NCBI RefSeq assembly: GCF_003286085.1
Contig: NW_020825706.1
Coordinates: forward strand, 3,162,001-3,226,000
Length of the DNA: 64,000 bases
Reading direction: 5' to 3'
Origin: Drosophila persimilis
Lineage: Eukaryota; Arthropoda; Insecta; Diptera; Drosophilidae
Shown here: positions 36,801 to 46,112 of the stretch, in pieces
How positions within the stretch are numbered: position 1 is the first letter of the stretch
How the letters are laid out: each line of letters opens with the position of its first letter
Notes under the pieces: generated by a model
The model's database searches: none
Told to the model about the DNA's origin: nothing
Seen by the model: only the letters and a program-made list of their open reading frames with translations
Translations under genes and position numbers: made by a program

Positions 36801-39800
36801 ATATAGAATTAATTGAAAAATTCTCTGATTTAATTCGAAAATTCTCTGAACTAATTGAAAAATTCTCTGAACTAATTGGAAAATTCTGGGAATTAATTTA
36901 AAAATTCTCGGAATTAATTTTAAAAAATCCCCAAAACTCTCTAAAAATATTTAAATACTTCCCTAAAAAAAACCACAAAAAATTGTAATTCTTTTTACCC
37001 AAAACACAAATCCAAAAAAATGTTTTTCAGTCTCTTTAGAAATCAATTTTCCTGCTCCGCCTGTCATTTGCATTTTGCCTGCAATTTCCATATCAAAGTC
37101 TTAACACGAGAACTCCCCCACTCCTGCCACTCCTGCCACTCCTTCTGCCACTTTGGTCCTGGGGAATACCTATTTTTCTGCCAGTGTTTTCGATTCCTGT
37201 GTGCTTTGTAGTTTTTACTCTTTTACGTGCAGCAACCCCCAAAAGAGTTTCCCGGACTTCAAGGAGTTCATAAATAAAAGATTCGCCTGCTTTTGGGCAA
37301 AGCCGTAACTTTTTTAGCCCTTCAGTGGAACACAACAATGTTGCCCGTTTCTTTTATTGTAAATTGCTTGTGTGTGTGTGTGCCCCAAAGGTAGCTTAAG
37401 CTGCTGCCACACACACACTTCCATCCCTTAAGCAGCCCGCCCTGCCCCCTTTTGCATACAAATGGTTTACTTTCTTGCCAAAATTGTACGACACTCTGGG
37501 GGGATGCCCACCAGCCAGGACCATTCGGCCATAACGCTTAGAAATCAAACAGGACCCCCGCTCTCCCTCTCCCACACCCCTTCAAAGGGTTAAGCAAACA
37601 CATGACCCCCCACCCCCACGTTGATTTGGTTTTTACGCCTCGTAAGTGAAATGAAATGAAATGAGGCACACACACAGAAGTCAAGAGACTCGACTCGGCT
37701 GCTTGTGCGGCATGCCACATTATTTAATTTACTTTTAAGAATATTTTACAAGGCAGACAAGCTCCTTCCAACCTCCTTGTCTACCGTCTTGGCCTGCTCC
37801 TGCTTCCAGTCTTAGTCTCAAGTCAACAAGCAGCTCTCTCCTCTCTCTCCTTCAGCTATGAGGAGGCCAACATGTAATGTGAGAGGTCCTCACTGGCACC
37901 ATGTGTGGGGGTTTGTGTGTGTGCCTTACTGTCATTTATATCCTTCAGGGAATCAGGGCATAACACAATATCTGATAGGGTTTGTTGAAGGCCATTAAGG
38001 AAAAGATTCCAACCAAAGATATCTGGCGGATCTGTACCCCTAAAAATCCCCCAAAAAACTACCCCCCAAAGAGTTTTATTAAACAAAAATTCCTATATGT
38101 CCCCCCCTTTATGCCTGACCCGCTTCTCTCTCCCAAAGGGTACACCCCCATTCGTCTATCTTTTCGCCGGCTTGTGCCCCTAAAAGTAGGCAAGCATTTT
38201 TAATGTCCTTCCACAATCAACAGCCACTCTGTCTCGCAGTCTCTCTCTGCTTGAGGAGTCTTTTTTACGAGCGACTTCCGTTTTGACATCGCAACATGTT
38301 TACCTTACAAGACATTACAAGGATGTTAGCTCATCTCGTCCTGGGGGGGAAGCCCAAGCACCGGCATGGCGTCAATTTAATTTCACATTTTTCATTATGC
38401 TTATGCCTGCCACATGAGGATGTTTCCTGGTTACTTGAAGGCGGCATCTCTTCAAGGCCTGTCTGTTTTGTTGTCTTTTTGCCATGGGCAACACTTAATT
38501 ATGTTCATTATATTCATGGCACGCGGTGTTGTTGTTGGGAGAAGGAGTCTCCTCTGCTTTTGGGGCTTCTACGGGTGACGGTTGCTTCTGGGGAGAGTCG
38601 TCCTGCCGCTTGCTGTCTCTTCTTCCTTCAGAGAATCCTCCTCCTGCCGCCTCTCCTTCCTTCGAAGACACCTCCTCCTCCTGCTGCTTGCCGCCTCTCC
38701 TCTCCATCTGACACTCCTCCTCCTGTCGCCTCCTCCTGCCTCCTGTCGCCTCCTGCCGCCCCTCTTCCCCCTCGGAGACTTTGCCCATCATCATTTTGAC
38801 ATGCTTGACGCTTTGTGCTCATTTAAATTGAATTTTCTTGTGGTGTGTGGCGGCAAGAGGGCGGCATTCTTTATTAATCAAATGTTTTTGGGCAATTTTC
38901 CGGGGAAAGCACAGCACCAGGGAAGGGAGGGGAAAAGGAAAAGCGTGGCTGGTGTTTACCTGACATTTATCAGGGCTTCCATTCGCCTCTTGTTTTGGTC
39001 ATTACAAATCGATTTATCTTCTTTTTTTTTTGGCTTGGACCAAAGGAACTTATGGCTCTATTAGGCAGTCCTCCAAGAAGGACATCATTTATGTATCTCT
39101 TGCGCTCTCTTTGGACTTTTAATGTCCTACTTTCTCCCTCTTTGGACTCTTAATATCCCTGTCTCTCCCTCTTTGGACTCTCAATATCCTCGTGTCTTCC
39201 TCCTTGGTCTCTCAATGTCCTGCTTTCTTCCTTCTTGGACTCCCAATATCATTGTCTCCTTCCTTGTTTATTAATCAATATCCTTGTCTCTCTCCCTCCT
39301 TGGACTCCTTATTAATCAATATCCTTCTCTCTCTCTTGCAGAAACAAACGTAAAGTCCAGAATCTCCTGCCCTGCAAGACACCCACCCGCGGTGGACCCC
39401 TCACCGGGGCCATGCCTTTGGGCGGCGGCGGAACCCTGGGCTCGGCGCACCATCATCACCATCATCATGGCCTGTACGAGGATCCCGATGCACATTTGGG
39501 CCATCATCGGCCACTGGTGATGCATCGGCATCATCATCATCATCAGCATCACCAGCAGTTGCCCCATCATCATCATTATCAGCAGCATCATTCAGAGGTT
39601 AGTATCTCATAGCCATGCCCATGCCCATGCCCATGCCCTTATCCCCTGCCCTTATCCCCTGCCCCTCTTTGGACAAATATTACGACAAATGCTGTCAAAA
39701 CATTGCACAGTCATTGTTCAGTGTCCTGTCCTGTTGTTGTTGATCCTGTCACATGCAATTCGATTGTAAGATGAGACCACATTTCCTTTTCGTCTGGATA

Positions 39801-41747
39801 TCCCTTTCGGTCCTTATGCCCATTGATGGGCTGTCTTTATATGCCCATTGTACGCCTCAATTTACACTTGAACTTGACACAAAGGACATCAAGGGGACAT
39901 ACATATTCATATAGAAATATATCCTCTGTATATATAGGGCATATCCTCCCGCGCCCATCGCCCCTCTCTCCCTCTTTTGTGAGGCTTAATTTCAGGTCCT
40001 TTTGTGTGCCTAAATATTTTACGACTCTGACGCCTGGAGGGCATTTTTTTTTTCCTGCCTCTAGAAACGTGTTTTCTTTATGGTCTTTCGTCTGTATTTT
40101 TATTTCATTTTTTCATATTTTATGTGCCTGTTTTTTGCGGGCCAGAGAGGGAGTATCCTTGTGGAAGTGTGTGCTTATTTTATTGTCTGATAAACAGGTC
40201 CTTTTGGGGAGCTTCTGCAAGGACTACAGGGTGTATAGGGTGTATATGTTGTCTAGGCTTTTCAATAGTTTTTTGGTGAGGGCTTTTCGGCCTCCTGCCA
40301 GGACCTTTCCTCCTTCCTTTCGACCCCTTTTGTGCCACCCCTTAATAACCGCCTTTCTCCCCCTTTCTTTTTCTTTTTACAGCTGCTTCAAGGCAAAAGC
40401 ATTCACTATCCCAGCGGCTATCCCATGACACGGTCCCCCCCCTTCCTCGTGAGCTCCTCGCCCGGACCCGATCCGTATCGCTCCAATGACAATGTGTACG
40501 AGGAGCTGGGGCCGGGACGCGTCGATTCCGATGGCGAATCAGAGCCACCGCTACATTCCGATGATGATTTCGCCGAGGACGAGTTGTCGCTGCCAGGCGA
40601 ATGCAGTTTCCAGAAGGAGTCGCCAGCAGCAGGGGCAGGGGCAGGGCCCGTGGCGGCGGCCAACAACACAGCGGCTCCTGGGGCCACGCCCTATCATGAA
40701 CGTGCTGGGGGCAGTGGGACACAGGGACTGCTGCAGCAGGCGCCCCAAGAGCGTCACAGTGTCCTGAGCAGTGGATCGTCGACGGGCCAGGATGCCTCCA
40801 CGGCCACAGCCTCTTCGGGCTCCGGCTCGGGCAACAACAACAACAACAACAACGAGCTGCTGCTGGTGCGACGCACTCCCCGCACCCGACAGCCGCGCAG
40901 CAATCCGGCAGCCCAGGATCAGGATCTGAATAACAGCAGTTCGACGGCCGAAATCGCCGACCTGGCACCCCTGTACGACAACCGCAGCAACCTGATGTCC
41001 CTGGGCTACATGGCCCGCTCGACGGCTCCCCAGTTCTACAACACGCTGGAGCACGAGGTGGAGCGCCGGAACCGCATCAATGCGCAGCTGAGCAAGGCCC
41101 CCGTGCCGCCGCTGTCGACCATCTACAGGGAACGCATACGGTATCCGGCGGCCAACCAGCAGTATCCCTCGAACAGTGCCAGTGGCCTGATGGCGGCCAC
41201 AATGCGGGCGCGCACCCAGCCCCGGATAGTGGATCGCCGCTTGGCGGCGCATCAGCACCAGCACCATCGCATCCATGCGGCGCCGTTGCACCAGGAGCCC
41301 GCCTATGGCTATGCCGAGCCGATGTACAATGCCAACTATTACTACGAGAGTGCGGCCAATCAGCAGGCCAGGGCCGTGCCCTATGCCACCTCCACCGGGG
41401 ACTATCGGCATCCGTATGGCGACTCGAGTTTTGGCTCCGATTCGGGGTACAGTCACCACACGCCCGCCAGCTCCATCGGCAGGCAGGACTACGATCTGGC
41501 CGAGCCGCAGCTGCAGCAGCTCCAGCAGCCCAAGCAGCCCAGCAAACTGAGCTCCGCCTTGAGCTTTGGCTGGAACAGGGGCAGGGGCAAGGCCACGCCC
41601 ATGACGGTTGTGGCGGCCACAGCGACGGCCTCCAGCAGCAGCAGTGCCGAGGCCACGAGCCCCAACAACAACAGCAGCGCCTGCTCCACGGTCACATCCC
41701 AGCTGGAAAATAATAATCCCGCTGCAGCCAGTCTGTCGCCGGCGTAG
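24606..41747 (+). CDS. Single-pass membrane protein with long low-complexity cytoplasmic tail (657 aa, 4 coding exons)
   Basis: Join 24606-24845, 31975-32087, 39342-39597, 40383-41747 (1,974 nt including stop). All junctions are GT-AG and frame-consistent. I do not recognise the gene. The start ATG has a strong fly context (CACCAA before ATG). Residues 1-80 are acidic and proline-rich with four cysteines and no signal peptide. Residues 96-117 form one membrane segment, followed by basic KNKRK (118-122), which predicts an outside N-terminus and a cytoplasmic tail. The tail has seven His at 154-160, a tyrosine motif VYEEL at 241-245 resembling Src-family SH2 ligands, an acidic patch at about 250-275, seven Asn at about 354-360, and a low-repeat block at about 395-460 (LYDNRS, FYNTLEHEVERRNR) that is the best candidate conserved region. 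It may be a receptor-like or scaffold protein; that is inference. Confidence in the gene model is high, in function low. Confidence 0.88.
25310..25760. repeat. TTTTATTTTA-type AT-rich tract
   Basis: About 450 bases dominated by TTTTATTTTATTTT and TTTTTCTTAATTT words in loose tandem. No coding signal. Confidence 0.7.
29016..29340. repeat. ATCGAT-rich stretch with a roughly 104-bp duplication
   Basis: Five ATCGAT palindromes fall in about 320 bases. The segment TTATTTGCCGATTATTTATC followed by GATAC occurs near 29,204 and again near 29,308. The TATCGATA form is the DREF-response element, and CGATA is the BEAF-32 core. Function here is unproven. Confidence 0.55.
30525..30549. repeat. Poly-T run, 25 bases
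   Basis: A homopolymer of 25 T in the intron; its length is error-prone in assembly. Confidence 0.9.
30868..31480. repeat. Three-copy degenerate tandem repeat, about 180-230 bp unit
   Basis: The core CCAGTGATTTAC(G)ATTA, followed by AAAATATTTATTTGGAAGAC-like sequence and TTTCATAAA, starts at 30,888, 31,065 and 31,294. Each copy continues with ACCAAATACATAACCATTTT-like and CTTGATGGCT-like segments. The spacings of 177 and 229 bp show indels between copies. Confidence 0.8.
31975..32087 (+). CDS. Coding exon 2: transmembrane segment
   Basis: 113 nt between a long CT-rich acceptor (TTTCAG at 31,974) and GTAAGT at 32,088. It encodes ILDASLYSSQSLATS followed by about 22 hydrophobic residues ending SLFVW. 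It ends with two bases of a codon (phase 2), completed by the first A of exon 3 to give Lys118. Confidence 0.88.
36800..36925. repeat. 21-bp minisatellite
   Basis: ATTCTCTG or a variant begins at 36,820, 36,841, 36,862, 36,883 and 36,904, an exact 21-bp period. The unit reads approximately AATTAATTGAAAAATTCTCTG. Five to six copies. Confidence 0.9.
37856..37873 (+). CDS. Candidate 18-nt in-frame cassette microexon
   Basis: An acceptor with an unusually long pyrimidine tract (CTCTCTCCTCTCTCTCCTTCAG-like, ending at 37,855) is followed by 18 bases and a GTAATG donor. Exon 2 ends with two bases of a codon, so inclusion keeps frame and replaces Lys118 with Asn-Tyr-Glu-Glu-Ala-Asn-Ile before Asn-Lys-Arg-Lys, adding a tyrosine motif right after the membrane. 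If the donor is skipped, the frame reads YEEANM then stop, which would make a short terminal-exon isoform. The donor is weak at +5. No transcript evidence; read from sequence only. Confidence 0.35.
38580..38780. repeat. CCTCCT/CTGCCGCCTCCT-rich tract
   Basis: Strongly pyrimidine-biased on the plus strand, with repeated CCTCCTCCTGCCGCCTCT-like words. It creates long false frames on both strands (167 and 99 codons) that I do not call as genes. Confidence 0.75.
39097..39340. repeat. 31-bp pyrimidine-rich minisatellite abutting a splice acceptor
   Basis: TTGGAC (once TTGGTC) starts at 39,111, 39,142, 39,173, 39,204 and 39,235, an exact 31-bp period, with two further imperfect units ending near 39,300-39,335. 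The unit approximates CTCTTTGGACTCTCAATATC plus TCTCC-type sequence. The last unit merges into the CT-run and TTGCAG acceptor of coding exon 3. Confidence 0.9.
39342..39597 (+). CDS. Coding exon 3: juxtamembrane basic stretch and poly-His region
   Basis: 256 nt from the acceptor CTTGCAG to a GTTAGT donor, ending in phase 0 (HSE). It encodes KNKRKVQNLLPCKTPTRGG, a Gly-rich spacer, seven consecutive His, and further His/Gln runs from CAT/CAC/CAG repeats. The dinucleotide-like repeat structure means the His run length is likely to vary between strains. Confidence 0.85.
39598..40382 (+). other. 785-bp intron between coding exons 3 and 4
   Basis: GTTAGT donor and TTTTTACAG acceptor. Near its start are tandem CCATGC and CTTATCCCCTGCC units (39,612-39,665). 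No nested exon seen. Confidence 0.75.
40383..41747 (+). CDS. Coding exon 4: most of the cytoplasmic tail and stop
   Basis: Starts after a TTTTTACAG acceptor and encodes 454 residues to TAG at 41,745. It is GC-rich with strong third-position C/G bias, unlike the AT-rich flanks, as expected for Drosophila coding DNA. Tyrosines sit in several short motifs (IHYPSGYP, VYEEL, PLYDN, QFYNTL, NYYYE). The C-terminus is Ser/Ala/Asn-rich and ends SLSPA, which is not a PDZ ligand. Long frames on the opposite strand are shadows of this exon. Confidence 0.92.
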   Translation: MLQGKSIHYPSGYPMTRSPPFLVSSSPGPDPYRSNDNVYEELGPGRVDSDGESEPPLHSDDDFAEDELSLPGECSFQKESPAAGAGAGPVAAANNTAAPGATPYHERAGGSGTQGLLQQAPQERHSVLSSGSSTGQDASTATASSGSGSGNNNNNNNELLLVRRTPRTRQPRSNPAAQDQDLNNSSSTAEIADLAPLYDNRSNLMSLGYMARSTAPQFYNTLEHEVERRNRINAQLSKAPVPPLSTIYRERIRYPAANQQYPSNSASGLMAATMRARTQPRIVDRRLAAHQHQHHRIHAAPLHQEPAYGYAEPMYNANYYYESAANQQARAVPYATSTGDYRHPYGDSSFGSDSGYSHHTPASSIGRQDYDLAEPQLQQLQQPKQPSKLSSALSFGWNRGRGKATPMTVVAATATASSSSSAEATSPNNNSSACSTVTSQLENNNPAAASLSPA

Positions 41748-41865
41748 ATCCTTTCAGTGTAAATACAGGAATACGTAGGGTATTCCCCTGTACAGTTAGT
41801 CATAGGCTTCCTATATCCCCCCACCCCCTGATCTGCCCTGCGTGTACATCGTCAAAGCAATAGAT

Positions 41866-41871
41866 AATAAA
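41866..41871 (+). terminator. Proximal poly(A) signal AATAAA
   Basis: Canonical hexamer 119 bases after the stop codon, followed by A-rich then T/G-containing sequence. It would give a 3'UTR of about 140 nt if used. Confidence 0.5.
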
Positions 41872-42696
41872 TTAAACAAAAGAAGAGAGCCCAAAGTTTC
41901 TTGATAGGTTTATTATTATACGGAATGGACGGATTGTACGGCCATAAAACAAGTTTTCGCTCTGTTTCAAAAGCAAAACTTATCGTCTCGAAAGCAAAGA
42001 ACTTATAGATCCTAAGTGTTTTTCCAATGTGATTGCCAAATTCTACAATATATATATTTAAAAAAACAAAAACAACAACAGAACAAAACTAAAAACTACA
42101 ATTAAAAATTAATTTATAATGACTATCAAATATCCCTTAACTCATACAGTATTTTTAAGTTATTTTTTAATTTTGTTTGTTATTTTAGTTTTTAAGCGAG
42201 AAGAAGAAGATGGTGGAAAAAAACAATGGACAAAAATGCATAAAAAAACAAACAAAGAAAATCGTTGAAGCGAAGTTCAACAGAAAATATACCAAAATAT
42301 CAGAAAAACAAAAACACAATACAAAAAAACAAATTGGCTTTTTTAATTTTTTAAATAAAAGCTTCTTTAAATATTGGAAACTTTTAGGAAGAAGCAGGTA
42401 TAGATAGATCTCATAATTTAGGCGCAGAAAATGGTACTTTTCTTTACTAATAATTTCAGTGCAAAATTTAATTGAAATGGGTTTAATTTTAGAGTTTTTA
42501 CAGACAAAAATTTCATGGGATTATAAAATATTCCTCTTTTATTGCTCAGTGGCTCCCCTTGCTGGCCAATGTGATGGCATGTTTGGTACTAAAGCTCTGG
42601 CGCTGTAAAGACTATAATTTAATAGCATACTTTTGAGCGGATACAGCAGTTTCGGGGCATACTTTTGGGAGACGCATATTATATATATCCATTAGT

Positions 42697-42958
42697 GTGG
42701 CATACTTTTGGGGAGCGCTGCAGACACTCTTTTATTTTCCACAGCCAATTCTTATACTTAACAGAACACTGTCACTTTTAACAGGAACTTACCACTACAG
42801 AATGTCCTAACATTTTTCTTTTGGGCGGAACCTATGAAATATCAAAGAATGTGGCATACTTTTGTGGTGTCGCAGCACAACTTCTCTTTTATTTTCCCCA
42901 GCCAATTCTTATACTTAACAGAACACTGCCACTTTGAACAGAAACTTAACATTACAGA
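42697..42958. repeat. 154-bp-spaced tandem duplication
   Basis: GTGGCATACTTTTG starts at 42,697 and 42,851. Each is followed by a GCAGCAC/GCAGACAC-type stretch, CTTTTATTTTCC, CAGCCAATTCTTATACTTAA and CAGAACACTG. Two further partial copies of GGCATACTTTTG lie just upstream (about 42,624 and 42,656), suggesting an older array. Confidence 0.85.
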
Positions 42959-44170
42959 AAGACTTTCTATTTTTAATATAATTTTTATTTCCAGCAAACT
43001 TAAATGCATTTAACCCAAAGCCTTGACACACACACACTTAGAGGCTCGAACAAGACTGTTTAAATATATATTATATGAATATTAAACTAAAACATATTTT
43101 ACTTATTGCCGAAACAATAACAATAATAAACTGTATAAACGGAAATCTAGCGGTTAAGGCTTGTGTAAAAACGAAAAGAAAAACTAAAAACACCCATTAG
43201 GTATATCGAGTGAACCATTTTTAGGCGGGCAGCAACCCTTGCATTCCCCGAAAAGCACTTGCTAGGTTGTAACCCTGTACATAGCGGGAGGTGAGGACCG
43301 CCAGGACCTACTCCTGCACAGCCATCGAAATGTATAGCCCATAGCCATAAACCCTCTAGCGTCATGAAGCGAAAAATGTTAAATTTTCTTAAATGAGCAC
43401 AATGCAATGTATCCTATAAAACGTAGTCTATACATATACATATACATACCATACCATATAGCTTAGAATCGAAAGCCTACCTACCCCGCCCCCTCTAAAT
43501 CGGATAGCACCCCCCCCCTAGCTTAGAATAAGCTTCTTTCAGCCGTCTCTGCCATCAAATACGATATGCAATAATTGCTTTAGATCAAGTTCAAGTCGTT
43601 GTGATTTTCGGAAATCCCTAAAACATATATATAAAGCGTATAGAACCCCAGTAAACAAAACAAAAAAAAAAACAACTATGTAAATGCAGTAGCACAATCA
43701 TCCAAAGCGAGTGACAAGCAAAAAAACACAAAAAAAGCTTAAACAGGTCTTAAAACACACACACATACATACGAGTAGGCGATACTTATACTTTTCTTCA
43801 AAAAATCAGATGGAAAATCGAGTTTCAATAGCTTAAATATGGCTATGGTTTTTTTGATTTTTGATTGATTTTCTTTTTTTCAGTTGAATTTTACATATCA
43901 AAGATCGTATTTATGTAATATAGCACACCTGGTTTCTAATACTATCAATATCAGTACAAACAAATAGATACAACCTTTTAGCCATCAGAAACGAAAGTTT
44001 TTTCTCCATCAAAAGCCTGTACATACGGATAAGACACACACATTTTGCCGTAGCTCTTCCAAAATAAAAACCAAAAAATATTAAGCTAAAAATGTTACAA
44101 AATAAAAATTATAACTAGAATTTTTAAGTTAGGAAATCAATTGAATGAAATTTAATTGTACATAAATTGT

Positions 44171-45829
44171 TTTCCTGTTTTATTTCCCACAAACAAAAAG
44201 AAACCCTTTGGACAGCATATCAAAGCCCATGACTCTACCATAAGGATTTAAATAATTTTCTACCGCTTAGACTTTATATGAAAGGAGGATCTCTTTTCAA
44301 TTTCGTATGCAGAAGAGTGGTAAAAAAAAAGTAAAAACGATTTAATCGAATTTATAATGTTTAATGGCAGTTAATCGAAGTAAAAACAGCAAACATCTAC
44401 ATATAAATATCAATTAAATTAACGAAAATGATTAGCAATTAATTAAATGCCCCCGAAAAATAGTTAGTTTATAAATTTTTTATGTACAACCAATTTAACA
44501 ATTAGTTTCACCTTTTTCTATAAGCCAATATGGATAAATAATTAAAAGAAATGACCGAAACAAAACAAAAAAAACTGAATCAAATTATGGAAATACCAAA
44601 AAAAAATGAGTGTGGTTTTTTTTTCCTTTGGCTGGAGGCACCCTGTGTGTGTGCGTGGCGGAAATTAATTGCGGCTGCCGCAAAGTAGGCAACAGAAAAG
44701 CGTAGAAATGCAAGAACCAATTAGCATACTCTCCGGCGCTGCTGCCGACAGAGGCGGGGCTGTGGCTGTGATATGTGACGCATTGCCTACATTGAGCAGG
44801 AATTAACAAGCAGCAGCAGGCGTATCATAGAGAGGACCTGCAGAAAAGAAAAACGAAAGCAGCAGGCACCAGGCAGCATCTTAAGTACTGGCTAAACGAG
44901 GAAGAAGCTGGAGTACTGCTTCCTAGGCTGGGTTCGCCAAAAGCCACTTTTACAACATTTCCAAGTGGCTAGAATTCCAAGGGGCCTAGAATAGTCATAG
45001 ATATTCTAGATATGGAATCTGATAGATATTAATCAGGGATCTCCAGCATTTTGGCACAGAAAACACTCCTTAAAGCAGAGGATTGCTCTCTACAGTGTTC
45101 AATTCTTTCACTTTCGTTCAGCATCTTTCCAAAACGGGCAAAAGCCACCACTCATTGGATGCACCTGAGCTCCTTCCCCGTTTAGCCAGTACTCAAAGTA
45201 GCAGTACCCCTAGAGAGAGGCAGAGCGAGACGGTGAGAGTGAAAGGCAGCTCAGAGGCGAAGGCGTAAATCTGCAGCAAATTAAATATGCGCGCGTGTGT
45301 GTCGGAACGGAGAAGGGGATGGGGGACGGGGGTGGAGCCGCAGCGGCAGGAGGGGGGGACTAGTGCGGGGTGCTACTGCGTTTGTTTTGGCGCTTGTGCA
45401 TGCAGTTAATGTGCTTATTTTAAAATTTAAATTGGCTTGCGCAGTGCGCCCTTGAGTAGGAGCCCTTCACAGTAGAGCGGAGGCGGCGGTGGTGGGGGGA
45501 GGTGAGAAAGCAGTCATCATTTACATATGTGTGGCGGGGTAGGGGGTGTGTGTGTGTTTGCGTTGAGGCTCCAACCAAGATTCACTTAAATAGAAAGTTT
45601 GCATTGCGCTTTTTCGTCGTCCTTTTTTGCAGCTACAAAGTATATTATATGGCAAGGTAAGGGCGGTACGGCGCTTAACGTAGATTAGTTTATATTTGTG
45701 ACTCGCTTTTTCCCCTCTTTCATTCTTTTTTGCTGTTGAAATGCAACTGAAACCGTTTATGGCTGCCAGTCTGCTTGTCACTGCTTGGCACTGCTTTACC
45801 TACACTTTAATGTACCTTGTTCTGCTCCT
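44171..45829. other. Gene-free stretch
   Basis: AT-rich to about 44,600, then GC-richer with CAGCAG, GGGGG and (GT)n words. The short frames here lack support. Confidence 0.5.
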
Positions 45830-46112
45830 ACGTCTTGGACTTGTTCCGCTCTTGCTTCTCCTCCTTCTTGCACTTGCTCTACTCTCGCTTCTCCGCCTTC
45901 CTGCTTTTATTTCGCTCCCGCTACACCTCCTTCTTGCACTGATTCCGCCCTGCCTTCTGCTTCTTCTTGCACTGATTCCGCTCTCGCTTCTCCTCCTTCT
46001 TGGCATTATTCCGCTCTTCCTCCTCCTCCTTCTAGCACTTCGTCCGCTCTCGCTTCTCCGCCTTCTTGCCTTTACTCCCCTCTCACTCCTCCTCCTTCTT
46101 GCAAGCTGCTTC
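45830..46112. repeat. 33-bp minisatellite, open in several frames
   Basis: CCTTCTTG or a variant starts at 45,863, 45,896, 45,929, 45,962 and 45,995 and continues at the same step to about 46,094, an exact 33-bp period and about eight units. As 33 is a multiple of three, each frame repeats every 11 codons: Leu-rich and Ser/Cys/Pro-rich on the plus strand, and SARRRRSESGI-like on the minus strand. No splice or start evidence favours a real protein. Confidence 0.9.

Larger units (their letters stand above)
32088..39341 (+). other. 7.25-kb intron between coding exons 2 and 3
   Basis: Contains no independent gene I can support. It holds GA/CT microsatellites, a 21-bp minisatellite (36,800-36,925), a candidate 18-nt microexon (37,856-37,873), a CCTCCT-rich tract (38,580-38,780) and a 31-bp minisatellite that reaches the splice acceptor. 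Confidence 0.7.
41748..44170 (+). other. Probable long 3'UTR of the membrane-protein gene
   Basis: AT-rich non-coding sequence after the TAG. Pumilio-type sites TGTANATA occur at 41,758-41,765 (only 10 bases past the stop), 43,276-43,283, 44,018-44,025 and 44,157-44,164. A first poly(A) signal AATAAA lies at 41,866-41,871 and others near 44,063 and 44,100, so short and extended forms are both possible. Extended 3'UTRs are common for neuronal fly genes; that this gene uses one is inference. Confidence 0.5.

Noticed and set aside
38296-38799. 167-codon plus-strand and 99-codon minus-strand frames
   Set aside because: Coded by the CCTCCT-rich repeat within an intron.
40551-41459. 302-codon minus-strand frame (and a 208-codon one nearby)
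   Set aside because: Lies antisense to the GC-rich coding exon 4; Arg/Val/Gly-rich shadow translation.
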